The position numbers and the translations under genes were made by a program. From Allium sativum (lineage: Eukaryota; Streptophyta; Magnoliopsida; Asparagales; Amaryllidaceae), in contig CM060915.1 in NCBI GenBank assembly GCA_030737875.1, positions 363,937,863 to 364,001,862 on the forward strand: a stretch of DNA of 64,000 nucleotides, in the 5' to 3' direction. Below, piece by piece: positions 45,957 to 57,963 of the stretch (the stretch's first letter is position 1; the number at the start of each line of letters is the position of its first letter). The notes under the pieces were generated by a model. It was not told where the DNA came from. It saw nothing but the letters and a program-made list of their open reading frames with translations, and searched no databases.

Positions 45957-46689
45957 AAGTTCATCAAAGATTTTGCAAAAATCTCAGCTCCACTTACAAG
46001 GTTGACAAAGAAGAACCTTGCTTTCAATTGGGATTTGGATTGCGATATTGCTTTCCAACATTTGAAGAGGGCTTTGACAGAAGCCCCAGTTCTGACATTG
46101 TCGGATGGAAACAAGATGTTTTGCAGTATACACAAATGCATGCGGAACAGGACTAGGCGCTGTTCTGATGCAAGAAGGGAAGGTAGTGGCTTATGGAGGA
46201 AGGCAGTTGAAAGTACATGAGAAAAACTACCCAACCCACGACCTAGAGTTGGCAGCCATCGTTTTTGAGCTTAAGTCTTGGCGCCATTATCTCCTAGGTG
46301 AGAAATTTGAATTGTATACTGACCATAAATCATTGAAATACCTTTTCTCGCAGAAAGATCTCAACTTGAGGTAGCAAAGATGGATGGAGTTTCTTGCCTC
46401 ATACGATTTTGAGATGTCCTACACTCCTAGTAAGGGCAATGCAGCAGCAGACGCCTTGAGTAGAAAGAAACTGACCTTAAGCCATCTTTTTGTAGAAAGG
46501 CAAAGCTTGGAGTTCATAGCAAGCTTTAACTTCAGACCCTCATCTGACTTTGTACATGGCTTGCTAGCAACATTAGAAGTGCAGCCAACTCTATTAGACT
46601 CAATCAGAGCCGCGCAAAGAGAAGACCCTCAACTAGCTGATGTGATGGACAAGTTAATTGGGGGTGAGACTTCTAGTCACCTCAATTGA
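45957..46689 (+). pseudogene. pol: Tekay-B RNase H and connection
   Basis: The pieces are 46002-46105 (TKKNLAFNWDLDCDIAFQHLKRAL), then a frameshift near the DGNK segment into 46105-46374 ([50 protein letters not shown]). The catalytic Asp in YTD is replaced by Asn (YTNAC). A TAG interrupts LNLR-QRWMEF. 46384-46689 carries on (ADALSRKKL), ending in TGA where Tekay-A has Arg. Confidence 0.88.
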
Positions 46690-48086
46690 TACTCCATCGA
46701 TGATAAGGGATGGTTGAGACGGGATGGAAGACTATGCGTCCCACAAGCAAGGGATTTGGTAAAGAAGGTTCTCGAAGAGGCACACCATTCCAAGTAGACT
46801 ATACACCTCGGTGGAGACAAAATGTACAAAGACATCAAAAGAGTTTTCTTTTGGAATGGCATGATGCAAGACGTTGCTTAATTTGTTTCTAAGTATTTAG
46901 TATGCCAACAAGTCAAGGCGGAGGAGAAGAAGCCTGGTGGTCTACTCCATCTTCTGGAGATCCCACAGTGGAAATGGGATAGCATCTCGATGGACTTTAT
47001 AGATGATTGCCTAGGTCAAGAAGGGGCAATACTAGCATTTGGGTAATAGTGGACAGGCTTACTAAAAGCGCTCACTTTATACCTGTCAAAATTATAAGGA
47101 ATGCCTCATCTCTAGCATCCATATATCTTAAAGAGATAGTTCGACTCCATGGGATACCCTCCAGCATAGTGAGTGATCGAAACCCTATCTTCACGAGCGA
47201 GTTTTGGAAGAGTTTACAAGAGGCTGTAGGCACACAGTTATGCTTAAGCACGGCCTATCACCCTCAAACTGATGGCCAAACGGAAAGAGTAAATAGAGTA
47301 TTATAGGACCTCTTGAGATTATGCATTATTGACTTCAGAGGTACATTGGAGGATCATCTACCTTTGGTGGAATTCGCTTACAACAATAGCTACCAAGCCA
47401 CCATAGGCATGGCGCCTTTCAAAGCTTTATATGGAAGACCGTGCTGGTCACCAACTTGCTGGTGGGAGTCCATAGACAAGCTCATACTTGGACCAGACAT
47501 GATTAGGGAAAATTCAGAGAAAGTAGACTTGATACGAAGAAGAATGAAGACTGCCCAAGATAGACAGAAGTCCTACGCAGACAAAAGAAGAACTGACCTT
47601 GTGTTCGAAGTTGGAGACAAGGTGTTCCTTAAAGTATCTCCTTTGAGGAACGTCGTTCGCTTTGGATCCGCAGGAAAGTTAGCACCAAGATTTGTAGGGC
47701 CATTCCCTATCATCGAGAAGATTGGGAAGATGTTTTATTGGGTACAACTGCCCGAAAGATTGGCCAGGGTTCATAATGTTTTTCATGTCTCTCACTTGCG
47801 GAAGTGCTTACACGAGTCTGCGGAAGTGGTAGAACAAAGCCTGCTAGAGGAAGTAGAAGTTGAACGAGAAGCAACCATAAGAAGAGTTCCAACCCATATC
47901 TTGGTAACAAAAGTCAAAAAGCTGCGCAACCATGAAGTTAAGCTCGTCAAAGTTCAATGGAGTGACGCCGAGGAAGACGCGACTTGGGAAACTGAGGACA
48001 GAATACGCGCAGCCTACCCTTTTCTTTTTGAGGGTACATCCTTGATCTCTTTTTCCTTAAGTTTAAGCTCATATCTATTTTTTTAG
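46690..48086 (+). pseudogene. pol: Tekay-B integrase and chromodomain
   Basis: The integrase zinc module (HLGGDKMYKDIKRVFFW, CLVC-like [15 protein letters not shown]) is interrupted by stops near 46798 and 46880. A frameshift near 47005 leads into 47007-47306 (VDRLTKSAHFIPVK, SDRNPIFTSEF, DGQTERVNR), with the second catalytic Asp in VSDRN. After a TAG at 47304-47306 the frame continues to 48086 with the GPF motif FVGPFPI, VSHLRKCLH and a chromodomain end (VKVQWSDAEEDATWETED). The C-terminal 257 residues are the best-preserved part. Confidence 0.9.
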
Positions 48087-48604
48087 GTATATCTCCTCGA
48101 TCCTATCCTTTATCCTTAGGTAGAAGCCCATTTGGATGAAAACATGTAATTGAAACATGTTATGGTTGATGGTTGCAAGTGGTTGCTAGTGGTTGCTCAT
48201 GGATGCATATACACACACATTAGGTATTAGATCGGCTCAGTCACTTTCATATTGCATATGCATATATGTATTTGTATATGGATTGAAAATTGATGTGTTA
48301 TCATATGGACATTGCATTTGTATAAATGATTTTGCACTCATATAGGAAATTTTGAGTAGGAAAAAATTGCATTCATAATGGACTCATGGCACTGACATAA
48401 TTTGCATTAAGGAGGTCAACTGAATCAGTAGACCGCCTGATTTTGCATTAGATAAGGACATGTACACACACTATGCATATGATCATGAACCATTAGAAAT
48501 CTTTTAAGGACAATGGACGCCTGTGTTTGATGGTTGAGTAGATCGGTGATTGGATGGCAGGATATAAGTTCTTCTCGACTTGAAGATTTCGGGGACGAAA
48601 TCCT
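48087..48604 (+). other. Tekay-B 3' untranslated region
   Basis: Non-coding sequence between the chromodomain stop and the polypurine tract, rich in GGTTGCTAGTGG-like and TGCATATG motifs. It ends with the conserved GATTTCGGGGACGAAATCC. Confidence 0.7.
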
Positions 48605-48619
48605 AAAAGGAGGGGAGAA
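48605..48619 (+). other. Polypurine tract of Tekay-B
   Basis: AAAAGGAGGGGAGAA directly precedes the 3' LTR. Confidence 0.9.
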
Positions 48620-51600
48620 TGTAACACCCCATATTTTTTTGTGCTAACGTTATAGTAATGAATCAAGGAATAATTAATTTCAAATGTGAGAATTAAGGGA
48701 TAGGGGTTACGCCATTGCGTTTGTCTCGGAATTCTGCTTGAGATAGAGTCCGAGTTTGCGTAAAACGGACATGGTATGAAGGAGATATGGACGAACGAAG
48801 TTAGGAAGAAAACCAGAAAGAAAAAATAAATAGAAATGCACTGCGCACTTGGGGAGTGCGCCAGTACAAAAATTGCACTGCAGCACTTGCCAAGTGCACC
48901 CAGGCCGGGCTAAGAGCCTGCACAGCTTTCTGGTGTGTTCTAATCCATACTGTGAGTCATTGCTGAGTCCTTTCTGACTCCTTGCTGAGTCATTAGGGCT
49001 GAGGTGTCACCCTATCATGACTGAATGGTTGTGGTTAACTCTAGGTTCATCCGACGGCTATAATTAAATTGAAATTCTATATAAACAGCCCAATGCTCAA
49101 CATAAAATCACACAAAAATAATCCTGGAACTATCATGCTGTCAATAGAGAACTTGGAGTAGCCGTCACCGCTTTCAATTCAAATACAAGATAAAGTCCTG
49201 AATCAAAATCAAATTAAAAGTAATCAAATTCAACGATCCACATGGGAGCATACCAATTTAAGAATTCAGATTCCAAAAATCAAGTATTCCTTTTTGTTTG
49301 CAAGTTGGTTATTACGTAGATTTAAACACTCTTTTAAATGAATCATGACATGTTGTAATTCGAATATAGAATGATGCTTATGTATAAGATAAATAAATTT
49401 TGATTCTCATTTATCTTAAATTACCGTTGCGATTGATCATGTCTATATGCTTGTGGTGATGAACATACCTTATTTTGTATATTGGGATCTATTATGATTG
49501 GGAGGTGAACGTATTATGCCAACTGATTGGTGAAACATGTCATGTTATAATTTGGTGGTTACTTGCAAGTTTTTGATCTAAAGCACATGCTTACATGTTA
49601 GATCAACATTCATGCATATTTAGAACCATGTTAAGTTGAATCTATTTATGTTGCAAGATTGGATTTGTAGCTCTCTTATGTTTTAACACATAAGTTATCA
49701 TGCTAAGTTGTGATTTAAATATGTTTATGGTAGCACTCTTATGTTTAACACACATAAGTTATCATGTTAGGTACTGATTTAAATATGCTTATAATAGCTC
49801 TCTTATGTTTAACACACATAAGTTATCATGCTAAGCTGTGATTTAAATATGTTTATGGTAGCTTCCTTATGTTTTGGCATACATAAGTTAATATGCTAAG
49901 TTGTGGTTTAAAATTGTGTTTATATGTTAAACCTCCATGCTAGACCTATATCAAGTTTAAATGATAATTAGATGCAACTTAGTCACAAGTTCACCTTTAC
50001 CCGTTTAATTAAGTTAATGACACTTCTATGCCAGTTACACGTGATAAGTTAAATGTATGCTATTTTATGTTTATTTCTTGTCCCTTGTTTATTACCCCTT
50101 TTTGTTTATGGGTTTAGGCTAATTTACTAGCCCAACATTTTATGTGATTCATGCGTACGTTCCAACGTGGATAGTGATGGCAAAATATGAAAATTTCATG
50201 GCATAGATTTGTTCACAAAATGATATATTAGATATACCATTTATTGTGAGCATAATCAAAGGATAATTATGGCATGATTAAATTAATATTAATTTACATA
50301 TAGAATTAGACATATATAGAAAATATATGGATTTAGAAATGACTAATATGCCTAACCTGAGGTTATACTGAGTTGTGGTGTAAAACTGCTCGGAACCGAC
50401 CTGTATATCCAGTGACCACAATAAGATCGGTCTAATGTGGGTGGTTAGTGCATTAAGCCTAAAAAGAACCCGAGGTTAGACTGAGTTATGGTGTAAAACT
50501 GCCCGGAACCGACTGGCATATCCAGTGACCACAACATGACCTCTCTAATGTGAGTGGTTGTTGCTTTAATGAATAAATTAAAGCTAAGTCAGGATTGTTA
50601 GGGTTAAGTCAATTACGGAAACACTTAACCGATTCAACATGTTAACTAAACGGATGGGTGGGGTTAGGTAAACTTGGACACTTAACCAAATAAACATGTT
50701 GATTAGAAAACCTTGGTAACAGGGACCCATTTCAGTAGCAACCCACATAGATGTATCATGGTGCCCTGAATTGGACAGTGTCGGGCACGATTACTGGGCT
50801 GATTATAAGCGGTCGAAACGTCGGTGGTTTGTGCTTCAGTGTAGGTTGTGACGGAGTACGGGCGTGCACGTACTTCGAAGTGGAAAAAGCAGGCACTGGG
50901 CATCAGTAGTATACACTGTGCATCTTGAATCGTGTGAGGTCGCCACCAGAGAGACTGATACACCCCATGGTGGGACTAGCCCAGGTATCTACAGTCCAGC
51001 GGGGCCGAAGGACACAGGATATGAATGCATGCGAGTAGGAGCCGATCATTGAGGGGATCATTTTTTATGAACACGTGGGGCTGGTTGACCAATGGTTAAG
51101 TAGGTGCAGATACTATAGTAATGGGTCCGATCACATGTTCCTCTTATCTTATATTAGGGTATTGTCCTATGTTTTGTTATTACTGTCATGATCCCTTTCT
51201 TTGTTTAAATACTAGTAATCACTGAACTTACCAGAATTATTGCCTGACCCGTTTTCTTTCGTCCTCTTTTCCTCCGTTACCCCCCATCCAGGTCCACAGG
51301 GAGGGAGTACTCCAGCTTAGTCAGACTCTTTGCAAGCTTCAAGAAAGTAGATGTATGATTGGGACTCTCTCACCTTGGCTATGGCTTTTGAACACTACCC
51401 TTGGGGCTTTATGCAGTTTTATTTATGGTTTATGCTTCTTTATTAAATAATCAAGACAGAAATTATGGTGTAAAGTTTTGGAAGTTATTTTGAGACAATT
51501 TGTTTTAATGCTTTTGTATTGAACCACGTATGCAATAAATATTTGAATTTCGCTGCTTATATTTATCTGTCTTGTAAATTTTTCTGTGTCTTGTACCTAT

Positions 51601-51663
51601 AACCCTCCACCAAAGTTAAAGCATTCCCTTTGTGAGTGACCTTAACGGAGATGGGGTGTTTCA
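48620..51663 (+). repeat. Tekay-B 3' LTR, 3044 bp
   Basis: It is collinear with 40610-43647, with frequent substitutions and small indels. TATATAAA is intact at 49078-49085. The 11-bp TGAGTC array is conserved (starts 48953, 48964, 48975, 48986). Confidence 0.93.
48953..48992 (+). repeat. TGAGTC/TGACTC array at exact 11-bp spacing (Tekay-B 3' LTR)
   Basis: Four sites at 48953, 48964, 48975 and 48986 have the same order as in the 5' LTR. The hexamers are unchanged although the surrounding LTR has diverged. Confidence 0.9.
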
Positions 51664-51668
51664 TGAAA

Positions 51669-54600
51669 GGCGGGTCTCTCACTCACGATTCACTTTTTTA
51701 AAGTTATCAACGTCGATAGAAAGCTAAAGACATAGTAGTAAATATCTTGGTGTTGATTTCATTGAATGGTTGGAATTCTTGCACATGATTACCTTGTTAC
51801 CTATGCTTATGTTCCATGTGTCGGATTGTTGTACTCTTCCTTTGACAAGATCATACTCTGTTGCTCATTTTTTACTGTTTTCATGGCCAGACCTGTAAGT
51901 CTTGGTATTATGTAGAGAGTGCTTTTGCCATACTAGATTTTTCCATGCTGGGCTATGTTCTCAAACTTGATTAGGACCTGAATTTTTGTTCATTTTTAAT
52001 GTGACATTCCATACTATTCCATTCTTATAACCTGTAAAATTTGGTTTAATTAGGCTGCATTGGGCATGTATGGTCATTGTACATTGCCATGAACTCGCTA
52101 TTATGTTCATGTCCATTAACCGTGCACCTAAACTTTTTAGCCTGAAAGCTTAAGTTGTACTCTTTCATGTACTTGTGCGTTGTCTTATGAATTTTTTCAT
52201 GAGTATAACACTTGATGTCCTGGTCTTGTGTATTTACCATGAGCCATGACATTTGCACAATTTTGTTGTCTTTTAAAATGCCAGACTTGTTGTTACATTT
52301 GAAATCTTTGGCACTTTGTCATGCTGGAGCCATGTCATGCTGCCTACAACCTATTGTATCATGGCTTTTATTTGTTGTACTGGCTGCCCGACATGAGTTT
52401 GACCTAATCTTGTGTATTTGCATATTTATGTTGAGTTGTGCACTGACCATGGTCTTTGTTGATCATTTAATATTTGTTGCACGTGAAACTTGATATGTAC
52501 ACCTTCACATTTTAAACATATGTATGTGTGTATGTATGTATATACATATACATGTATGTGTGTGCATGTATTATGCTTGTGCATTTTAGATATGCATATT
52601 GAACTATTTATGTGAGTCTCTCACCATGCCGTCGAAATTTGTATGTTATAACTATATGTATATATGTGTGTTAGCATTTATATATATATATATGTGTGTG
52701 TGTATGTGTGTGTGTGTATTTATGTATACGTATGTATATATACACGTGCATTGGTGCACTATATATGTAGTTACATACTAGAATTTTTGATCAGCTGTTA
52801 CTTTATTATTGAAATGGCCTTTAGCGAAATTAAGGACACCCTGTTTTTGCCATGCATTAATCACTCATTTGCTACATTTTAGAGAAAATAACATGAAAGT
52901 TGTAATCCTGTGAAACTTAAATATCATTTGACATGTCTTGAAGGTTATATGAATGACCATATAAGATTTTGGACCTGTAACTTATTGATCACTATCATGC
53001 CATGTAGCTGAAACAAGCGATTTTGATTTCCTACTTTCGAAAATGATGTCCAAGCCAACACGTCACTTGCGTACCCGGTTTGGGATATTGAAAGTGAACT
53101 TGCAGCGATATATTAGCACATTTTGTGTACATATGGTGGTCCACTTTTGTAAACCTGAAACCCTTATTGCTTTTGATTTTGTGAATTGTCTAAACCTAAT
53201 TTTATACTAACAGCAAATACTTGACATTTGAACATATACGTAAAAATTTCAGTAAGTATATCATAATGATTGCATTCAACTATTAAATCTTGAGTATTTT
53301 ATTGAAGTTGATTTACTTGAATAAAACTTAATCCTAACTCGAGCGTATTTTTTTGTTTACTTTACGCTCGGGTAAGACTACAGCTTGATATTTGCACCTG
53401 ACGAAGCTGGAGATTCATGAAGTCCTCGTCCTTATTTAATCATTTTTGTCATTTTAATTTTTTCCTTCATTTTACATCTTAATAAAAATATAAGTATTAG
53501 ACTACTATAGTATTTTAATTTCGTAATTCTGATAAATTGTATTACCTTTTTTCGCTGTGAGATATAATATTATTGTGTGATTCTGTTATTTGATTCGGTT
53601 AAACCCCGTAGCAATAGCAATCTGCCATTTCAAATAATTTGAATTGATTTTATCATCGACTTGAATTGGTCAAAAGGCAAGTCGCAACAGGTGGCACCGG
53701 AATTTTGGTTTGATAAAAACCATAGCTTATGGGGTTTTAACTCATTAGAGATAGGGAAGTAATACCCTAGAATGAATAGAATCATCACTAGAATCACTTT
53801 TGAGAGAGTGTATTTTAAATATAAATTATTTTTAAATTTTAAATCTTTACGAATTTCCACATCTTTGAGTTCATCTTTTCGAGGTAAGTTTCTCTTCGAT
53901 ATAGTTTCCTAAGTTCTAAATCTAAATCTTATTCTGAATGCATCTTTGAGTTTCCAAAATTCAATAAAAGGAATCTAAATTAAAATCTATAAGTGGATTA
54001 ATAACTTAATCATTAAATTTGAAGAAAGTAAATTTTTTTGAAAATTTCCATATAAGGTAAAAACACCTTGGGTAACATTAACAAATGGTTTTGTCATAGT
54101 ATCTGTAAACGGATTTTTGTTGAATACCTAAAGGTATAATAATACGGAAATCACGGAAAAAAAGATTTATTTGAAATGCTAATTTTATTCTCATGAATGT
54201 ATAAAGAAATAACAAATTGAAATATAACCTATGAAAGTTAAATGAATTTTTGGAATAATATATTTAAATGTTTAATGTGTGCTTGTCATGTTTAGAAATA
54301 TAATTAATCGAAATGTTAACTAATGAAGCGTGTAGGTTAAATAAATCAATAGGATGATAGTGCTAAACTATTGAAAGAAGAACTATGCATTCCATTTAAC
54401 TGAATAAAGCCAAATTATGGAATAAATGAAATATCAGTTTAGTTACAGCTAAAGAGATTATCCGAATAAAGCTTGAGAATTAAATTTTGAAAATTTGAAA
54501 CTAAGTTCTAACCTTTTGGAAAATCAATTCTACTAGTATATATAAATTTTTTAAAATAGAAATATTTCAAGTGATTTTTGAAATGTTTTCGAAAAAATAT

Positions 54601-54979
54601 ATATGGGGAACCCACTTCTATCACTGGAAGATAATTTCAATGATACACTCCACATCATCAGAATTCGTTCTCAAGTTTCAAAGTAAGGGAGACCACTACA
54701 GTAGCCTTGCTACTAGTTTGGATTGGTGAAACAAATTTCTGAAGCATGGTTTGATATACAAATACGTATATATTTTGAATGATTGAAATACATTTGGACT
54801 TGATTCTCGCATTTTGGTTGGATGATATAATCATATGCATTAGGATACTCTAATTGTACATCTTGAAGAGATAGCTCGAAGAAATGATCGAATTTGATTT
54901 CCATTTATTGAATAGAAATTTGATTTTTTTGACTATTTGAATAATTTAACATTTTCAAACGAGATCTAGTTAATCTATA
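51669..54979. other. AT-rich intergenic region
   Basis: It has a compound TA/GT microsatellite at about 52510-52560 and 52655-52745, and a short hairpin with arms CGAGCGTA/TACGCTCG at 53340-53370. ORFs in the range (52046-52258, 52212-52493, 53630-53860) show no known domain and are overlapping or of low complexity. I see no gene, tRNA or LTR boundary until 54980. Confidence 0.55.
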
Positions 54980-55094
54980 TGTTAGCCTACTTTGTGAACT
55001 AGGCTACACAAAGAGAAAATAGTGAGAAAGACACCAATCGGTTTGGATCGGAAGGAGATAGAGCAAGAAAAAAGTAGAGATCAAAGACGCAGAA

Positions 55095-55280
55095 ATCATA
55101 TTGGTTCGGATCGGTGATACGTCAGCAGCATTAGATAGCGAGTGGCCTCATCTGTTCGGATCAAAGAGATACGTCAGCAACATCAGAAAACAACAGATGG
55201 CCTCATCGGATCGGATCAGAGGAGTATGCCAGCAACATCATAAAGCAGGTGGTTTCATTGGATCGGATCGGAGGCAGCCG
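55095..55280. repeat. Imperfect 62-bp repeats in Tat-B U3, about 3 units
   Basis: Each unit has a GGATCGG/GGATCA box, then ATACGTCAGCA(A)CAT or ATGCCAGCAACAT, then a TGGCCTCAT/TGGTTTCAT box. It lies upstream of the TATA box. Confidence 0.8.
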
Positions 55281-55476
55281 ATCCGAACCCTTTTCTCTGA
55301 GCTTGTAACCGTTGTTGCACACACTTCCTGAAGACTCGGACCAAGCATGACCATTTCTCCGACGATTTCCTACCAAATCAATGCGCTGTCACCATCTGGA
55401 AGCCTCCGAACCTGACTCTTATAGGATGGGTGCCATACAATTCCAAACCGGAGCCACTTCGAAGAGATTTTTCACC

Positions 55477-55484
55477 TATAAATA
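55477..55484 (+). promoter_or_regulatory. TATA box of Tat-B LTR
   Basis: CCTATAAATACACCAT is followed by GGCATTTTGAAGGGATC. The same text occurs in the gag-only LTRs on the minus strand. Confidence 0.7.
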
Positions 55485-55812
55485 CACCATCTAGAGGCAT
55501 TTTGAAGGGATCTTTTGGCAAATTCTCAGTTCTAACTTCCTCTATAGCCCAATTTCATAGCTACATTCAGATCAAAATCGTCTCTTAAAGTCTATTTTTG
55601 AGAGATTTGAGTGAGTTTATGCATTGTAATTGTGAAGTTGAGTGAGAATCATTGTTGTATTTGTATTCAAATCATCAATTAAAATAAAACAAAGTGGATG
55701 TAGGCTCATTAACGCCGAACCACTATAAATCGCGTGTTCTTTGTTGCTTTTTGATTCAATTTCATTGAAATCATAATTAATTTGGGTGTTAGAACCAATT
55801 TTTGGTCTAACA

Positions 55813-55832
55813 TTTTGGTGCTTTCACTGAGA
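55813..55832 (+). other. Putative primer binding site of Tat-B
   Basis: Just after the LTR end comes TTTTGGTGCTTTCACTGAGA, with a TGG start three bases in. I do not assign the tRNA. It differs from the TGGCGCGCC site of the gag-only elements. Confidence 0.55.
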
Positions 55833-55960
55833 AACTTTCAAATTCTCAGCCTTTTCGGGATAATCATTCTACTATTTAGACCTTCGAGTTCAAAGAAGTT
55901 AATCCCTTCTCTCTGACATCTTTCAGTACTTGTTGACTAACCGTTGAAGAATCAAGTATT

Positions 55961-57963
55961 ATGGCTAAGACCAAAGGAAAAGAAGTGCAAGGCGCTAGGG
56001 GAAATGATTCTAGAGAAGATTAGCAAGCTATCGTGTTAACAAGGTCACGCGCTCAAAGCTCTGGAGCAGATCACTTCAACCAGGAGGATCCGAACTGGAT
56101 CAGAGGTGCCGATCCGAACCGAGTGGAAGGATCCGATCCAATCCGATATGATGAGGTAGGGGGCGCCCACTCTCTCTATCCGAACCGCCCCGACCAGGCT
56201 ACTGTGAACCAATATGATCCGAACCAGAATGAAGCTGGAACTTCTACTCGAGCTCCCTCTAGTGCTCCGATTCCATCCATGATGACTAATGTCCAGCCTG
56301 ATCCATCTGCACCCATTACTCAGGGAGACTTTTCACGTTTTCTTGACTTGCTTCAGAGCACTAAAGAAGCATTGGAAGCCCAAAGACGTGACAACCTTCG
56401 CATGCAAGAAAACATGATCACTATGGCTAGAGAACTACAGGAGCTCCGAAGGTAGAAGTCTCCTTCCCCGACACGCCGTCTTACTACAGATGATTCGTCT
56501 TCTTTGGAGGAGGAACGCCCTCGCGAGAGGAGGCCACTTGAACGACCTCGGAACCTTGATCAATTGACTTTTGGATCTTTGGGATCCCGAGAAGACGTTG
56601 CTCATGCATTGGGCCCTGATGACCCGAGCCTACAACAACCTACGTTTCTACCCATGCGTGGATCCCACGTCTTACCCAGAGATCCTAATATTACCAACCC
56701 CACGCAGCAACAACTTCTCCAACCTCTACCTCCTGAGGTCGACCGGGAATACAGAGAGCAACGTAGAGCAGCTTCCGCCAGAAACAGGAGATTATCCCCT
56801 GATCAGGAACCCAAGGGTAATCCGAACATCAGATCAAGAGAGCCTGTGAAGACATTAACAAATGCCGATATATGGGCAATGGTGCGCAGGATCATGTCTG
56901 AAAGCCGGCACTATACTAATGAAGACTGGGGCATTGAATGAAGTCATACCCCCTTCATAGATGACATACTGAATTTCCAGTTCCCCGGCGATTCAACTTG
57001 CCTCAGATGGATCGATATTCAGGAAGAACAGACCCAGGCCAACATCTGATGAGATATGCATGGTTCATAAATGCGGCAGCAGCTCCGGACGCCGTAAAAT
57101 GCAAAGCTTTTCCAATCTATCTTGAAAATGTAGCGTTGATGAGGTTCACCCGACTCCCTCCTCGGTCGGTATCAAATTTCACAGAATTGAGTGAGCGTTT
57201 CATGAATCAGTTTCGACTCCATGCCCAAAAGTCTAAGACCGTTATAGAATTGTCATGAATTAAACAGGCCCCAGGAGAATATTTGAAGTCATATTTGGAT
57301 CGCTTCAACCTGGCCATCACCGAAGTTAATGATCCCTATGAGCCCACTATCCTGATGGCCTTAATAGAAGGGGTAGATCCTGATACAGAGTTCGGGGATT
57401 ACTTGGCTGGAAAACCACCTCCTACTAGAGAACTATTCTATGAAAAGGCTAATGTCCTCTTAATGCGAGAAGAAGCTAAGGCAAATCGAAAGAGAAAGTC
57501 CGAAGGGGCCTCAAAGGAGGGTGTCCAGAGTAACATTGCTGTGAAACAATCTGGTGACAGTTCACAGAAGGTGGAAGTAAATGTTGGCAACCAGAGTGGT
57601 GGTAATAGCAACAGAAATGGGAACGATAATAGAAGGAACAGAAAACGAGGGAATAGCTCTAACAAAAGACCCAGATTCCAGACTTTTGAAAATTACATGC
57701 CGTTAAATGATACGTTGGAGAACATTTATTTAGATACATACAACATATTGCAGTACAAAAAACAACCACCCAGAGATTCTACAGAGAAAGAGATTGAAAC
57801 AGGAAAGTTCTGCTTGTCTCATGGTACGCACGGTCATTCCACCAATGAGTGCCGTCATTTGAGGGATATCGTCGAAAAATTGCTGCGAGAAGGGAAGTTG
57901 GATGAGTACAAGGCCGCCCTAAGGGACAGGGGGCAAGGAGGACAAGGCCCGAACCAAGACTAG
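55961..57963 (+). pseudogene. gag: Tat-B Gag pseudogene
   Basis: The start is ATG at 55961 (MAKTKGKEVQGARG), comparable to the basic N-terminus of the gag-only Gag. TAG follows at 56021-56023, then the open piece 56033-56455 with a DPNWIRGADPNR-type repeat encoded by GATCCGAAC motifs. After a TAG at 56453 the same frame continues (56504-56941). A frameshift leads into the gag core at 56998-57258 (YSGRTDPGQHLMRYAWFI, FMNQFRLHAQ). After a TGA at 57256 it continues in 57283-57963 (LKSYLDRFNLAITEV, a Lys/Asn-rich segment) and a zinc knuckle CLSHGTHGHSTNEC, again CX2HX4HX4C. It ends in TAG at 57961, continuous in frame with the protease region. Confidence 0.88.

Larger units (their letters stand above)
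40610..51663 (+). mobile_element. Tekay-B: decayed Tekay/Del-like Ty3/gypsy chromovirus
   Basis: This 11.05-kb element is flanked by the target duplication TGAAA (40605-40609 and 51664-51668). LTRs at 40610-43647 and 48620-51663 begin TGTAACACCC and end GGTGTTTCA. The PBS is at 43650-43661 and the polypurine tract at 48605-48619. Gag, protease, RT, RNase H, integrase and chromodomain are all recognisable and collinear with Tekay-A, but broken by many stops, frameshifts and a deletion in RT. The LTRs differ far more than those of Tekay-A, so it is older. Confidence 0.93.
54980..55812 (+). repeat. Tat-B 5' LTR, 833 bp
   Basis: It runs from TGTTAGCCTACTTTG to GGTCTAACA. U3 contains about three imperfect 62-bp repeats (55095-55280) rich in GGATCGGATC and CGTCAGCA(A)CAT. 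TATAAATA lies at 55477-55484, followed by ACACCAT and GGCATTTTGAAGGGATC. The hairpin block is at 55691-55729. Confidence 0.9.

Noticed and set aside
52599..52882. ORFs rich in Tyr, Ile, Val and Cys
   Set aside because: They are translations of a TA/GT microsatellite.
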